A stretch of 64,000 nucleotides of DNA, from NCBI RefSeq assembly GCF_030272615.1, contig NC_081414.1, positions 233,790,733-233,854,732 on the forward strand. Reading direction: 5' to 3'. The DNA is from Cryptomeria japonica. Taxonomy: Eukaryota > Streptophyta > Pinopsida > Cupressales > Cupressaceae. This document shows, one piece after another, positions 23,500 to 33,410 of this stretch. The notes beneath the pieces are model-generated. The model made no database searches. It was not told the DNA's origin and saw only the letters and a list, made by a program, of their open reading frames with translations. Position 1 is the first letter of the stretch, and every line of letters begins with the position of its first letter. The translations under genes were made by a program, and so were the position numbers.

Positions 23500-24705
23500 T
23501 GTAGCGTCCTAGAATTGCGACACTTGCAATTTCGACCGCATTTGGGTCTTCACGATGGCGACGCAACACTAAACCTGAATGGAGACCCCGAAACTTGCTC
23601 ATGACACCAAAAACTGCATTTTTCCAGCACCCTGGCCTGATCCTCCTTGCACCCTATTGTCCCGGGAGGTGGGACTTCAGGACCAGGGCGCCCAGTGCCC
23701 TAGTCCCTGGCCCTATTTTGGGCCCGGTCTCCTATGGGACTTCGAGCCTTTTTGTTTGCAAATTGGAAAATAACATTTCCTGGTCGGCCTAAGGTCGGGA
23801 AAATCAGTCTTTTAACACTAATTGACAAGTATATAAACTACATTTTCCTCGATATGATGGAAAAAACGTGGAAACTATACTCAAGCATTCAAGCATTCAA
23901 GCATTCAAGCATTCCTTCAAGCAATTGATCATTCTAAGTCTCCATTCAAGGCTAAGTGTTGCATTCAAGACAAGGATTCAACCATTGAAGAGGAGATCAC
24001 TTACAACACATTACATGCTACAACATACAACATGCAACAAACAACAACATCTATACCTTCGCATATAAGGATACAAACATCCTTACAACAAGGTACTAGT
24101 ACTTGTTTTACATTACATTTACAGCATTTCTCATTTCTTGGTTAATTCCAAAACTGGGGTTTGACCTAAGGGCAAACCCCTAACCCCTAACCCCCTAATC
24201 GTCTTCACTTTTCTGTGTGTAGGTTGTAGGTATGCGGCTGAAATTGAAGATCTGGAATCCTTGTGCAGAGACGAACAGATCCCCCTTCGTTTCGCGGATT
24301 TTTCGGAGGACCGTGTGCACGCTGGGCGCCATCGTCCCGTCAACTTTTGCTCAAAATTGCAGGACAGTGCCGTATCGACATTTTACTGCTAATTCCAGGT
24401 CCGCAGCTTCATCCTATATCCCTATCTTAGTTTATAAGAGAATCTTTATCACTTTCTATGCATTCCTAGTTCAATCTTTCCATCTACATTCTTTACAAAA
24501 GAGGGTATCCTTGCTATCACAAACCCTTGAAACTCATATAGAATCCAATCTTGCATTGTGTGGGATTGGATCTTGTGGGTTTCAACCCCTCTTTTGAATG
24601 TAAAGTCCCTCCTAAGTGAAAACCATCAACCCTAGTGACTCTCCCTTCTCCCTCCTCGGAGTTGGGGAGGGGAGAACGACTAGGGTTTGATTTTTCTGCT
24701 TTACA
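23500..24705 (+). repeat. 5' LTR of element A
   Basis: 1206 bp. A TATA box TATATAAA lies at 23830-23837. By eye about 2 percent point differences from the 3' LTR, plus length changes: a GCCCTGGTCC-type block near 23690 has fewer units, and a CAAGCATT microsatellite near 23880 differs by one unit. The open frames of about 120 codons found in both LTRs have no recognisable product. Confidence 0.9.
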
Positions 24706-24708
24706 TTT

Positions 24709-24727
24709 TGGTGAACCCGACGTGAAC
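24709..24727 (+). other. Putative primer binding site of element A
   Basis: TGGTGAACCCGACGTGAAC starts three bases after the LTR and begins with the TGG complementary to tRNA CCA. I could not assign the tRNA with confidence. Confidence 0.6.
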
Positions 24728-25878
24728 ATCCTTTCTGATTATTCATAGTTAGATCTGAAAATTGGATTCCTTGATTACATTTCCATGTTTGATCTTTGGC
24801 AAAATTTTAGAGGTTAATTGCATAAAAACCCTAAATTTTCTTTTTAATTTTGTGAAATGTTTAATTGTTAATGCTTGTTTCAGATCTGCCCTTCTATTAC
24901 AAATTATCAATTCATATTTGTGCTTTGATTTTGAAAATTAAGTGGTTAAGTGTCAAAACCCTAATTTTTGAAACCCTCTTGATTCAACCTTTGACTGATA
25001 ATTTCACTAATCAAAACATCTCCAAATCGGCTGTAACTTTGGATTCCGCAATAAAATCACAATATCTTTCATCCCTGAAAATTTGGAAAAAAGTTGCGAG
25101 GACCGTGTGCACTCCGAGCGCCATCGTCCCGACATTTTTTCCGAAATTTCGGGAGCGAGATCTTACTGTATTTTCCTGCTAAAATCCAGAATTTTGGTTG
25201 ATTTTATTAATTTTAACACCTTCAAAATTACAGTCAAAGTTGGTCTAGTGATTGCTTGGATTGAGGCTTCTAATCATTCAAAAATTGTTGAAATTGAAAT
25301 TTGTGTCAAAATTGTGTTTCTTACAGTCCTAAATCTGAAAAGTGTGTTAGCATTCATTCGAAATTTCAGTGATTTATTCAAATTCTTGCAATTTGTGACT
25401 TTTGAAATTAAGTGCTTAATTACAACAACTTTGATTTCCGCTTTCAGAATTGAATTTTGCGTGAAATTGAGTCAATTTTCAAATTTCAAAACTTGCATTG
25501 CTCTTAACATTCCCTCTAAAATCATAAAATTCAAAATTTCAGTTTCCCTCTCTTTTTCAAAATTCAAATTTTGCATTTTTCGACAATCTGGGTAGGGTTC
25601 AATTTTGAGATTGCAACTTTAATTTGGCCTATCTACAGATCGTAAAATCACTCAATTTTTTCAAGTTAGCTGTAAAATCATCATAACTTTCATCCCTGCA
25701 AATTTCGAAAAAAGTTGCGAGGACTGTGTGCACTCCGAGCGCCACGGTCCCGGACATTTTTTTTGAAATTTCGAGAGACTGTCATGATTGCATTTAACAG
25801 CTTAAATCTAGAAGATTGGCTGGTTTTACTGAAATTTGCTACCTCTAAAATTCAAAATCTTCTCTCTCTCTTTAGTGC
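24728..25878 (+). other. Leader of element A with repeated boxes
   Basis: Non-coding sequence between primer site and gag. Two copies of AGTTGCGAGGACYGTGTGCA plus CTCCGAGCGCCA (cores 25099-25131 and 25720-25752) lie 621 bp apart. A third version, AGGACCGTGTGCACGC plus TGGGCGCCATCG, sits inside each LTR (24307-24339 and 30917-30949). Confidence 0.75.
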
Positions 25879-28800
25879 ATGAGTTTTACAACAATAAGCC
25901 CTACTTACACTATTCCTGTTAGACGAAGCCTGATAATTAAGTCTTTCCAAGGTTTAATTACTGAGGAGATGGAACCTAATTTGAATGGTCTTTTTAACGA
26001 GGACATGGGTAATTCCTCTAATCCTCTTAATGATGAAGAAGCTCTCCATGAGGTTTCTGTAGAACAACTTTCAAAATTAGATAACCAATTTGACGATTTT
26101 CGACAATGGATGTCTCAAGAATACCCTGATAGTCAAGCTCTTCCTTTAATTGAGGGTCTAAAACGTATGCTTCAAAGTGATAAGAATGGAATTGATATTT
26201 TGCGTGGTATTGCACACATTGTGGATTCAAATGTGATGCCTATGAAAAGTTGTGCCGAAACCTTAGGTTATACACAACCTCCTACTCAAGACAATCATTC
26301 TATTCCTTTGAAAACTTCTATTGCTAGTATACCTACTTTTACATCAAACATAATGACTACTTCAATACAAGACATTCCTCCTATGATCACTAATCATGGG
26401 GGCAATCTCTCTTCTTCAATTAACCCTCTTCCTTCATTCAATCCAACTTCTTCATCCATTCCTTCAATGAGTGTTCCTCTTGTATCTCCACAAATAAACA
26501 TGACGCAAGGGGGCAATTCATTTAACCCTTCCATTCCTCCTTGTAGTGTTCCTCCTGTCCAATCATCTCCTATGACTAATTATCATAGTGTCCCGCCGCC
26601 TTACTCTCTACCTTCTTTCAATAACATAACACCTCCATCACAATCTAACACGTCTAATATGAACTCTTCGACTGAAGCGACCATTAACAATCTTGCACAA
26701 ACTGTCTCTTCTTTACAACAACAAATTGCTTCTATGAATCAATCTAAGTTTAGTGTGCCCACATTTGATGTTGCGAGCCCACTTTCTCTTGACATTGTTC
26801 GAGCTATTCCCCCTAAACATGTTGAAATTCCACATTTGGAGCTTTATAATGGTAAGGGTGATCCTCTAACACATGTTAAGACCTTTCAAACAATATGTAC
26901 TGATTTTGCTTATGACCAAAGGTTGCTTGCAAAACTGTTTACTAGAACATTAAGAGACAAAGCCCTACAATGGTATTGCTCGTTGCCTTCCTATTCTATT
27001 ACTTCTTTTGAACAACTTGCAAATGCTTTCATTCAACAATTTCAAAACAATATAAGTCCTAAAGTTACTTTGATTGATTTAATGCATTGTAAACAAGGTG
27101 TTAAAGAAAAAGTGATTGATTTCATTGGTAGATATAAGCATTTGTATGCTCAAATTTCTTTTCCAGTGCCTGACAATGATATTCAAAGAATATTTATTTC
27201 TAATTTACAAAAAGACATTAGAGAAAAACTCTTGTTTTCTGAGTTTACTTCTTTCCAACAGTTGTGCGCAACTCTTCACAATTATCAACTGACTGTGAGT
27301 CAAATGGAACAATCACATCCTATGACTACGAGTGATAAGGGTGATAGTAGTCAACAACCATTTGGGAAGTTTAAACCGAACAGAGAGTCCATTAAATTCA
27401 ATGAAAACATCATCAACAACAATGTGAATGCAGCATCAGGTGTGTCTCCTATTTCTAAGTTTTTCAAGAAAGAAAGAAAGTTTACTCCTCTGAATGAATC
27501 ATTGCATAGTATTATGAATAAGTTATTGGAACAAAATGTGCTTACTCTTCCTCCTATAAGGCAAATTGATCCTGCAAAGATTAGTTCACCCTATTTTGAT
27601 AACAAATCTTTTTGTCAATTTCATCGTCAACCTGGCATGATACTGAAAAATGTTTTGCTTTAAAGGGGAAAATTCAAGATTTGATTGATAATAATACTAT
27701 CTCTGTTTCTAGTGTGAATGATAAAGGCAATACATCTGTAGCTCCTCCTAACCAAAATCTTTAGATTTTCATTGATCCATTACCTTCTCATACCTCTAAT
27801 GCGATTGATACTACTGATTCCTCTGTCTCACCTGATGATCTCGTGTCTATGACTCCGAATGTGATTAATTTTGTAGAGCAGCAGAAAATCCCTAAAGAAC
27901 TTTCCATCACCTTTGATTCTAGTGAAACTATCAGGGCACCTGATGGTCCTTTATATATAGTTGCAAAAGTCAAGAACACACCTTGCCGTGGAGTGCTTAT
28001 TGATCCTTCTTGTATGGTTAATGTCATTACTGAAGAATTTCTTTTTACTTTGCAATTGAATCAAGTTATCTATGACAAAACAGATGTGGTTGTGAAACTA
28101 TTTGATGCATTTTCTTCTCCTGCAATTGGTTCTATTACATTACCTATTGAGGTCCGTAACAAATCCCTTGATGTGAACTTTGCTATTATTCCATCTTCCG
28201 AACAATTTCGTGTGAAGCTTGGCTATCCTTGGCTATCTTCCATGAAAGCTATTGCTTCTCCTATTCACAAGTGTTTGAAATTTCCCCATAATGGTGAAGT
28301 TGTTACTGTCAATCATAGTCTCTTTAAACCAGCTAAAAGAACTTCTAGCGTTCCTCTTGATTACTTTTGGCCTAAACAATTCCAATCTCTTCCTCCGCGA
28401 AGTGATCATCTTTTCAAATCTTATCAAAAGTGGAAAACAGATATGATCCTTTCTCTAAGTGAACCTAGAACACCCAAACTTGACATTCCTATCATTCTTG
28501 AGAAGGAAGTTCTTCCTTTGAAAGATAAAACTAATGTCTTTCCTCAAGAAGATTCCCAACCCATCCCTATGGATGTGACTATGCCTATGATTAATAAACT
28601 TACTAAAAGTAGACCTATCCCTCCTTTTCATGATGGACTTGGTCTCCTTCCAAAACTGAGTATTCCTCCCTTATATGGAGCAGTTCCTCCTCCTTCCTCT
28701 TATGGAGAGAAGAGACCTTCCTCTTCTCCTATTGTTCAGCCTAAGAGACCACAACCTAAACACCCAAGTGATAAGGATGAGAACATTCCTCCTCCTCAAT

Positions 28801-29309
28801 CTTCTCAACTTCCTACTAAGACTAGACGAAATCGTTCTGCACGTGAACGCCGGCGAAAGCGTCGTCTTAGAGCTCAAACTTTGCAATCCCCAAAAACACC
28901 TTCAACAAGCATTATTCCATTTTCTCCTCAGCCGGAAATTGATCCAAAATCTCCTAAACATACGATGCATGATGGTCTTGATCCTGTGCGAGTTAAAGAT
29001 CCTATTTTTATAAATCTTGATGATGATATAGATGAAAATGTTATTCATGATGAAAATGCTACTTCTCCTGTTCATTCTGATAGTGAATATGAACTTGTTG
29101 ATATTGATAACCATTTATCTAACGAATTTTCTAAAGCACTTATCCTAGCTCCTAGACAAGAACACCGTGGCTTGGGATATGAACATAGCCTTTGTTTGGA
29201 TCTTGTGATAGCTCCATCTGCTGTGTTGGATGTTCCTCCTCTAGCATGTTCCCTGCCTTCCCGAAACATTGATCAGCAAGATCAGGGGGTAGATGACGTG
29301 CTAGACTAG
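25879..29309 (+). pseudogene. gag-pro: Gag-protease polyprotein of element A, one frameshift
   Basis: The first ORF (25879-27663, 594 codons) starts at ATG 25879. A Ser/Pro/Asn-rich N-terminal half leads to the gag core near residues 315-470 (HLELYNGKGDPLTHVKTFQT, then LFTRTLRDKALQWYCSLPSY). Around 27614-27655 a one-base deletion shifts the frame inside the motif CQFHRQPGHDTEKC. The frame continues through one TAG (about 27763) into 27843-29309. That part holds a retropepsin-like fold: GVLIDPSCMVNVITEEF, where the active site reads DPS instead of D-T/S-G, and then VKLGYPWLSSMKAI. The C-terminus has an Arg-rich patch (RRNRSARERRRKRRLRAQ) and a GLGYE remnant reminiscent of a G-patch. Polyprotein ends at 29309 without RT. 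The altered catalytic triad suggests the protease is inactive. Confidence 0.85.
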
Positions 29310-30040
29310 TTTCATTAGCATAGCAGATTCTCTCCTCCTCTCTTTCGTTAGTTCTTCTATGTGTTATTCTCATTCTTCTATTTGTTTTCCTTAGTGTTGT
29401 CTACTTGAGGATGATGCAAAGCATTGAGATCTCTCGATCTCTCTCATGTTGACTCAAAAGACACATGTGTTCCCTTCTTCTAGGTGACCTTCCTTGATTG
29501 GGGAATGAAGAACAATTATGCATACATACATATGATATACATGAATTATCATACAACATACTGACCCCGAGGAAAGCGAAGTCACCTCGTGCTTTGTGTT
29601 TTGTGTCTATTATCCTTGGGCTTATCTCACACTTGGGGGCTAAATCCTTGTGATAACGTGCTCCTTTCCCTTTTTCATTTTCTTATATGTATCACTACCT
29701 TAAAGCAATCACCCCCGGTGAGGCATGTGCGATCGCTTTAACGTAGGGGGGCATACATCCCGTTCATATCTTTTCAAGATAATTGAAAATTTCTTGACAA
29801 ATTTAGCTTTGCCTTGAAAATTTTTGATATCTTTCTTGCATGACTCATAGTGAGGGAACCTTGCTACTGACAGTCATGGTTCTCCCTCGTGATCTTCCCT
29901 TTTACCTTGTCAATCAAAGTCGTAAGATCCTTAGTCCACTGGGGGCTTGGTGTATCTTGCCTCCTTGACGTGGTGAAAGTTTTTCAATGTTGTTTCCTTG
30001 TACTTTACCGAAAGTATGAGCGTACGCTTATACTCCCGCT
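29310..30040 (+). other. 3' untranslated tail of element A
   Basis: No ORF of note. It lies between the end of the polyprotein and the polypurine tract. I see short direct echoes such as CACTGGGGGCTTGG and CACTTGGGGGCTAAA (29937 and 29630) that resemble the polypurine tract, but no gene. Confidence 0.5.
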
Positions 30041-30055
30041 AAAGTGGGGGCTAAA
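30041..30055 (+). other. Polypurine tract of element A
   Basis: AAAGTGGGGGCTAAA directly precedes the 3' LTR, as expected for the plus-strand DNA primer. Confidence 0.85.
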
Positions 30056-31315
30056 TGTAGCGTCCTAAAATTGTGACACTTGCAATTTCGACCGCATTTG
30101 GGTCTTCACAATGGCGACGCAACACTAAACCTGAATGGAGACCCCGAAACTTGCTCATGACACCAAAAACTGCATTTTTCCAGCACCCTGGCCTGATCCT
30201 CCTTGCACCCTGCTGTCCCGGGAGGTGGGACCAGAGCGCCCAGCACCCTGGTCCTTCAGGACTAGGCTGCCCAGCGCCCTGGTCCCCCAGGACCATGGCG
30301 CCCATCGCCCTGGTCCCTGGCCCTATTTTGGGCCCAGTCTCCTATGGGACTTCGGGCCTTTTTGTTTGCAAATTGGAAAATAAAATTTCCTGGTCGGCCT
30401 AAGGTCGGGAAAATCAGTCTTTTAACCCTAATTGACAAGTATATAAACTACATTTTCCTCTTTCATTCGATATGATGGAAAAAGCGTGGAAACTATACTC
30501 AAGCATTCAAGCATTCAAGCATTCCTTCAAGCAATTGATCATTCTAAGTCTCCATTCAAGGCTAAGTGTTGCATTCAAGACAAGGATTCAACCATTGAAG
30601 AGGAGATCACTTACAACACATTACATGCTAAAACATACAACATGCAACAAACAACAACATCTATACCTTCGCTTATAAGGATACAAACATCCTTACAACA
30701 AGGTACTAGTACTTGTTTTACATTATATTTACAGCATTTCTCATTTCTTGGTTAATTCCAAAACCGGGGTTTGACCTAAGGGCAAACCCCTAATCCCTAA
30801 CCCCCCAATCATCTTCGCTTTTCTGTGTGTAGGTTGCAGGTACGTGGCTGAAATTGAAGATCTGGAATCCTTGTGCAGAGACGAACAGATCCCCCTTCGT
30901 TTCGCGGATTTTTCGGAGGACCGTGTGCACGCCGGGCGCCATCGTCCCATCAACTTTTGCTCAAAATTGCAGGACAGTGCCGTATCGACATTTTACTGCT
31001 AATTCCAGGTCCGCAGCTTCATCCTATATCCCTATCTCAGTTTATAAGAGAATCTTTATCACTTTCTATGCATTCCTAGTTCAATCTTTCCATCTACATT
31101 CTTTACAAAAGAGGGTATCCTTTCTATCACAAACCCTTGAAACTCATATAGAATCCAATCTTGCATTGCATGGGATTGGATCTTGTGGGTTTCAACCCCT
31201 CTTTTGAATGTAAAGTCCCTCCTAAGTGAAAACCATCAACCCTAGTGACTCTCCCTTCTCCCTCCTCGGAGTTGGGGAGGGGAGAATGACTAGGGTTCGA
31301 TTTTTCCGCTTTACA
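30056..31315 (+). repeat. 3' LTR of element A
   Basis: 1260 bp, about 54 bp longer than the 5' copy because of extra GCCCTGGTCCY-CAGGAC units near 30230-30310 and an 8-bp block near 30460. TATATAAA at 30440-30447. Confidence 0.9.
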
Positions 31316-31320
31316 ACATT

Positions 31321-31513
31321 GAGCAACTAGATGGTTATGCTTGGACTGATGAAAAAGACATGGTATGTAAGTTGGACAAGGCACTATATGGGTTAAAGCA
31401 AGCACCAAGAGCATGGTATGAAAGGCTTTATTCACACCTGATGAAGATAGGTTTTCAAAGAACTAGTGAAGACAACAACATATATCTCAAATCTGAAGGA
31501 GATAAGATACTGG
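31321..31513 (+). pseudogene. pol: Copia RT of element F, part 2
   Basis: This piece continues the F frame directly after the duplicated ACATT: EQLDGYAWTDEKDMVCKLDK, then ALYGLKQAPRAWYERL, the highly conserved Copia RT block, to SEGDKIL. It ends at the ACTGG duplication made by element B and continues at 47598. The reading frame is intact across the piece. Only by joining 23499, 31321-31513 and 47598 does the RT domain become continuous, which proves the order of insertion. Confidence 0.9.
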
Positions 31514-32267
31514 TGTATATGGTGAAAATGGATAACAATAATGATGAAAGACTAAATTGATTCAACCAAAAAACCCTAACCTAACAACAACAAAGATCCA
31601 CCATAACATATAAAGATTACATAAGACCATGCAAATCAAATGAAATCACAAAGATTATACCATCACATGTCCAATAGGGTTTGGATCTCCATGCTTCCTA
31701 TCTCCATTGATCTTGCTTGATATATTTGCTCTCAGATTTTATGTGCACAAGAGCTCAACAAAGAACGAAATGTGGTTGCAAGTAGGATCGTAGTGTAGTC
31801 AAGTGCATAAAATTCATTAGGGTTTGATAATGAAGGAGGCATCTCCTTCTATAGAAGACACAATATGAAATGGAGGGATAAGATTGAGAGGTGTAAAAGG
31901 AGGCCAGCTATGATTAGAGGGTAGGTAAAAGAAATAATAAAATAATGAAAGGGGTAGGTAGTGTATGAATTAAGAGATGAATGACATGTGTCACAGGTAG
32001 AAAAGGTTAATGAATTAAAGAAATAAAGATTTATTTAATTAATAGAAGAAGTGGGATCAATTAAATAAATAAGATATTTATTTAATTTAAGAAAAGGATA
32101 ATTTAAATAAATAAATGTATTTATTTAAATGAGAAATAAGGCTAGAAGAGGATAAATGAATTAATTAAATAAATAAATATTTATTTAATTAATAGAAGAA
32201 TTAAGCTTAGATAATTAAATAAATAAAATATTTATTTAATTAGACTGGACAATTTTGGGTGTCTACA
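31514..32267 (-). repeat. 3' LTR of element B
   Basis: 754 bp, on the plus strand starts TGTATATGGTGAAAATGG and ends TTTTGGGTGTCTACA. The TATA sequence seen in the other LTR (minus-strand TCTATATAAGG) reads TCTATAGAAGG here. Confidence 0.93.
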
Positions 32268-32281
32268 TTTTGCCCCTCTTT
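32268..32281 (-). other. Polypurine tract of element B
   Basis: On the minus strand AAAGAGGGGCAAAA directly precedes the 3' LTR start TGTAGACACCC. Confidence 0.85.
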
Positions 32282-32507
32282 GAGACAATGCGGCTTGTCG
32301 TGTTGTTTCAAAGAAGATAATATGAACTGATACAGAGTTGCCCCAAGATGGGAATGATATGCCTCCTCGAGAGATTGGATGAAAATATCTGAAAAGATTG
32401 CAGACAATCTCTCGATAAGAAAGACGGGATAGAATGGACTAATCGGATAAAATGATAGAGTCATGGGATAATGAAGACTGATTTGGGAAACGAGGGCTAG
32501 GGTAGTC

Positions 32508-32513
32508 TATAAG
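32508..32513 (+). promoter_or_regulatory. Possible TATA box of the antisense PMD gene
   Basis: TATAAG lies about 95 bases before the PMD start codon, inside a small dyad (GTCTAT-AAG-ATAGAC, 32505-32519). Position fits a core promoter, but sequence alone cannot prove activity. Confidence 0.35.
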
Positions 32514-32789
32514 ATAGACCACAAGGAAAAATAAATCCTCATTGTCATCTACACCTCCAAGAGATTAGAGTGCAGAGAGAGAAAAGAGCAGCAGCAGTCA
32601 GCAGCGATGGCTTTGGTTCACAGACTCAACCGCGTTCGCCGATTCCAGAGGCCAGCAGAGGCAGGAGAGCCAGTAAGTACCACAAAACCTCCTTGTACTT
32701 TGACGCATTTATTATTGTCATTAATGCATGGTAGATAGGGCAATAAATGCACTTAGAATAAGGTCCAAAAAAAATGTCCAAAAACATCC

Positions 32790-33045
32790 AGGCGCGTCTA
32801 TGCTCGCGAGGCGCGTCTGTGTTTGTGCTAGGCGCGTCTGCGTTTAAAACTGCGTCTGTGTCAAATGCGGCCACGTTTGTGATGTTTAAGCGCGTCTGTG
32901 CCAAGAAGGCACGTCTATGTCACCCAGGTGCGTCTGTGAAGAGCATAGGCACATTTGTGTTTGTCAAGCGCGTCTGTGTTGTTCAGGCGCATCTGTGCGG
33001 TCTTTAAGCGCGTTAATGTCAGGTAAGCGCGTTTGTGTTTAAAAA
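32790..33045 (+). repeat. GCGCGTCTGTG minisatellite in the PMD intron
   Basis: About a dozen copies of a 10-11-base core GCGCGTCTGTG, with variants such as GCGCATCTGTG, GCACGTCTATG and GTGCGTCTGTG. Spacing is about 18-25 bases with variable filler. The reverse complement motif fills 45125-45310 and 46490-46735 at the other end of element B. Confidence 0.85.
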
Positions 33046-33167
33046 ATATGAATTTGTGTCTTCTAGGTCAAATCGGCAGTTATGTGATGAACATACGCTG
33101 TCGATTGGATAAGCTGCTGAGAGGATACACTCAAGCAGGTCCTCTAGGGAAGACTAGGATAGATCCA

Positions 33168-33410
33168 GGCACTTTGTGATGAACAGGGATTACTAAAATA
33201 TGAGAAGCACTTTGTGATGAACAGTGAGTGCAAATGTGAGTAACACTTTGTGATGAACAGGGAGTGCCACACACGTAGTACCTTGTGATGAACAGGGAGT
33301 ACTACTAGGATAAAAGCAGCACTTTGTGATGAACAGTGAGTGTCACTAGGATAGAATGTCATATGCACTTAGATAAAAAATAGCATTTTGTGATAAACAG
33401 GAAATGCCAC
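33168..33410 (+). repeat. Six tandem stem-loop units in the PMD intron
   Basis: Each unit has the core TTTGTGATGAACAG (33173, 33210, 33247, 33282, 33323 and 33387 approximately), spaced 35-65 bases. The flanks pair across the core: GCACT/AGTGC, CACT/AGTG, GTAGTAC/GTACTAC, GCACT/AGTGT (one wobble) and GCATTT/AAATGC; the first unit pairs poorly. The changing arms with constant loop suggest a conserved RNA hairpin. Confidence 0.7.

Larger units (their letters stand above)
23500..31315 (+). mobile_element. Tat-like LTR element A, gag-protease only, inserted in F
   Basis: LTRs at 23500-24705 and 30056-31315 share TGTAGCGTCCTA/TAAAATTG starts and CGCTTTACA-type ends. Flanking duplications ACATT (23495-23499 and 31316-31320) are perfect and lie in the RT codons of F. 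The 5.35 kb interior has a primer-site-like sequence, a 1.15 kb leader, a gag-protease ORF with one frameshift, a 0.75 kb tail and a polypurine tract. No RT, RNase H or integrase is present, so it would need enzymes from another element. The gag motif CX2HX4HX4C resembles that of element B, so a Tat relative is a plausible helper. Confidence 0.88.

Noticed and set aside
24172-24196. Telomere-like CCCCTAACCCCTAACCCC
   Set aside because: Only about three imperfect units inside an LTR, repeated in the other LTR with changes; not a telomere.
24232-24597. A 121-codon open frame also present (117 codons) at 30854-31207
   Set aside because: Both lie inside the LTRs of element A, duplicate each other because LTRs are copies, and show no domain or codon signal.
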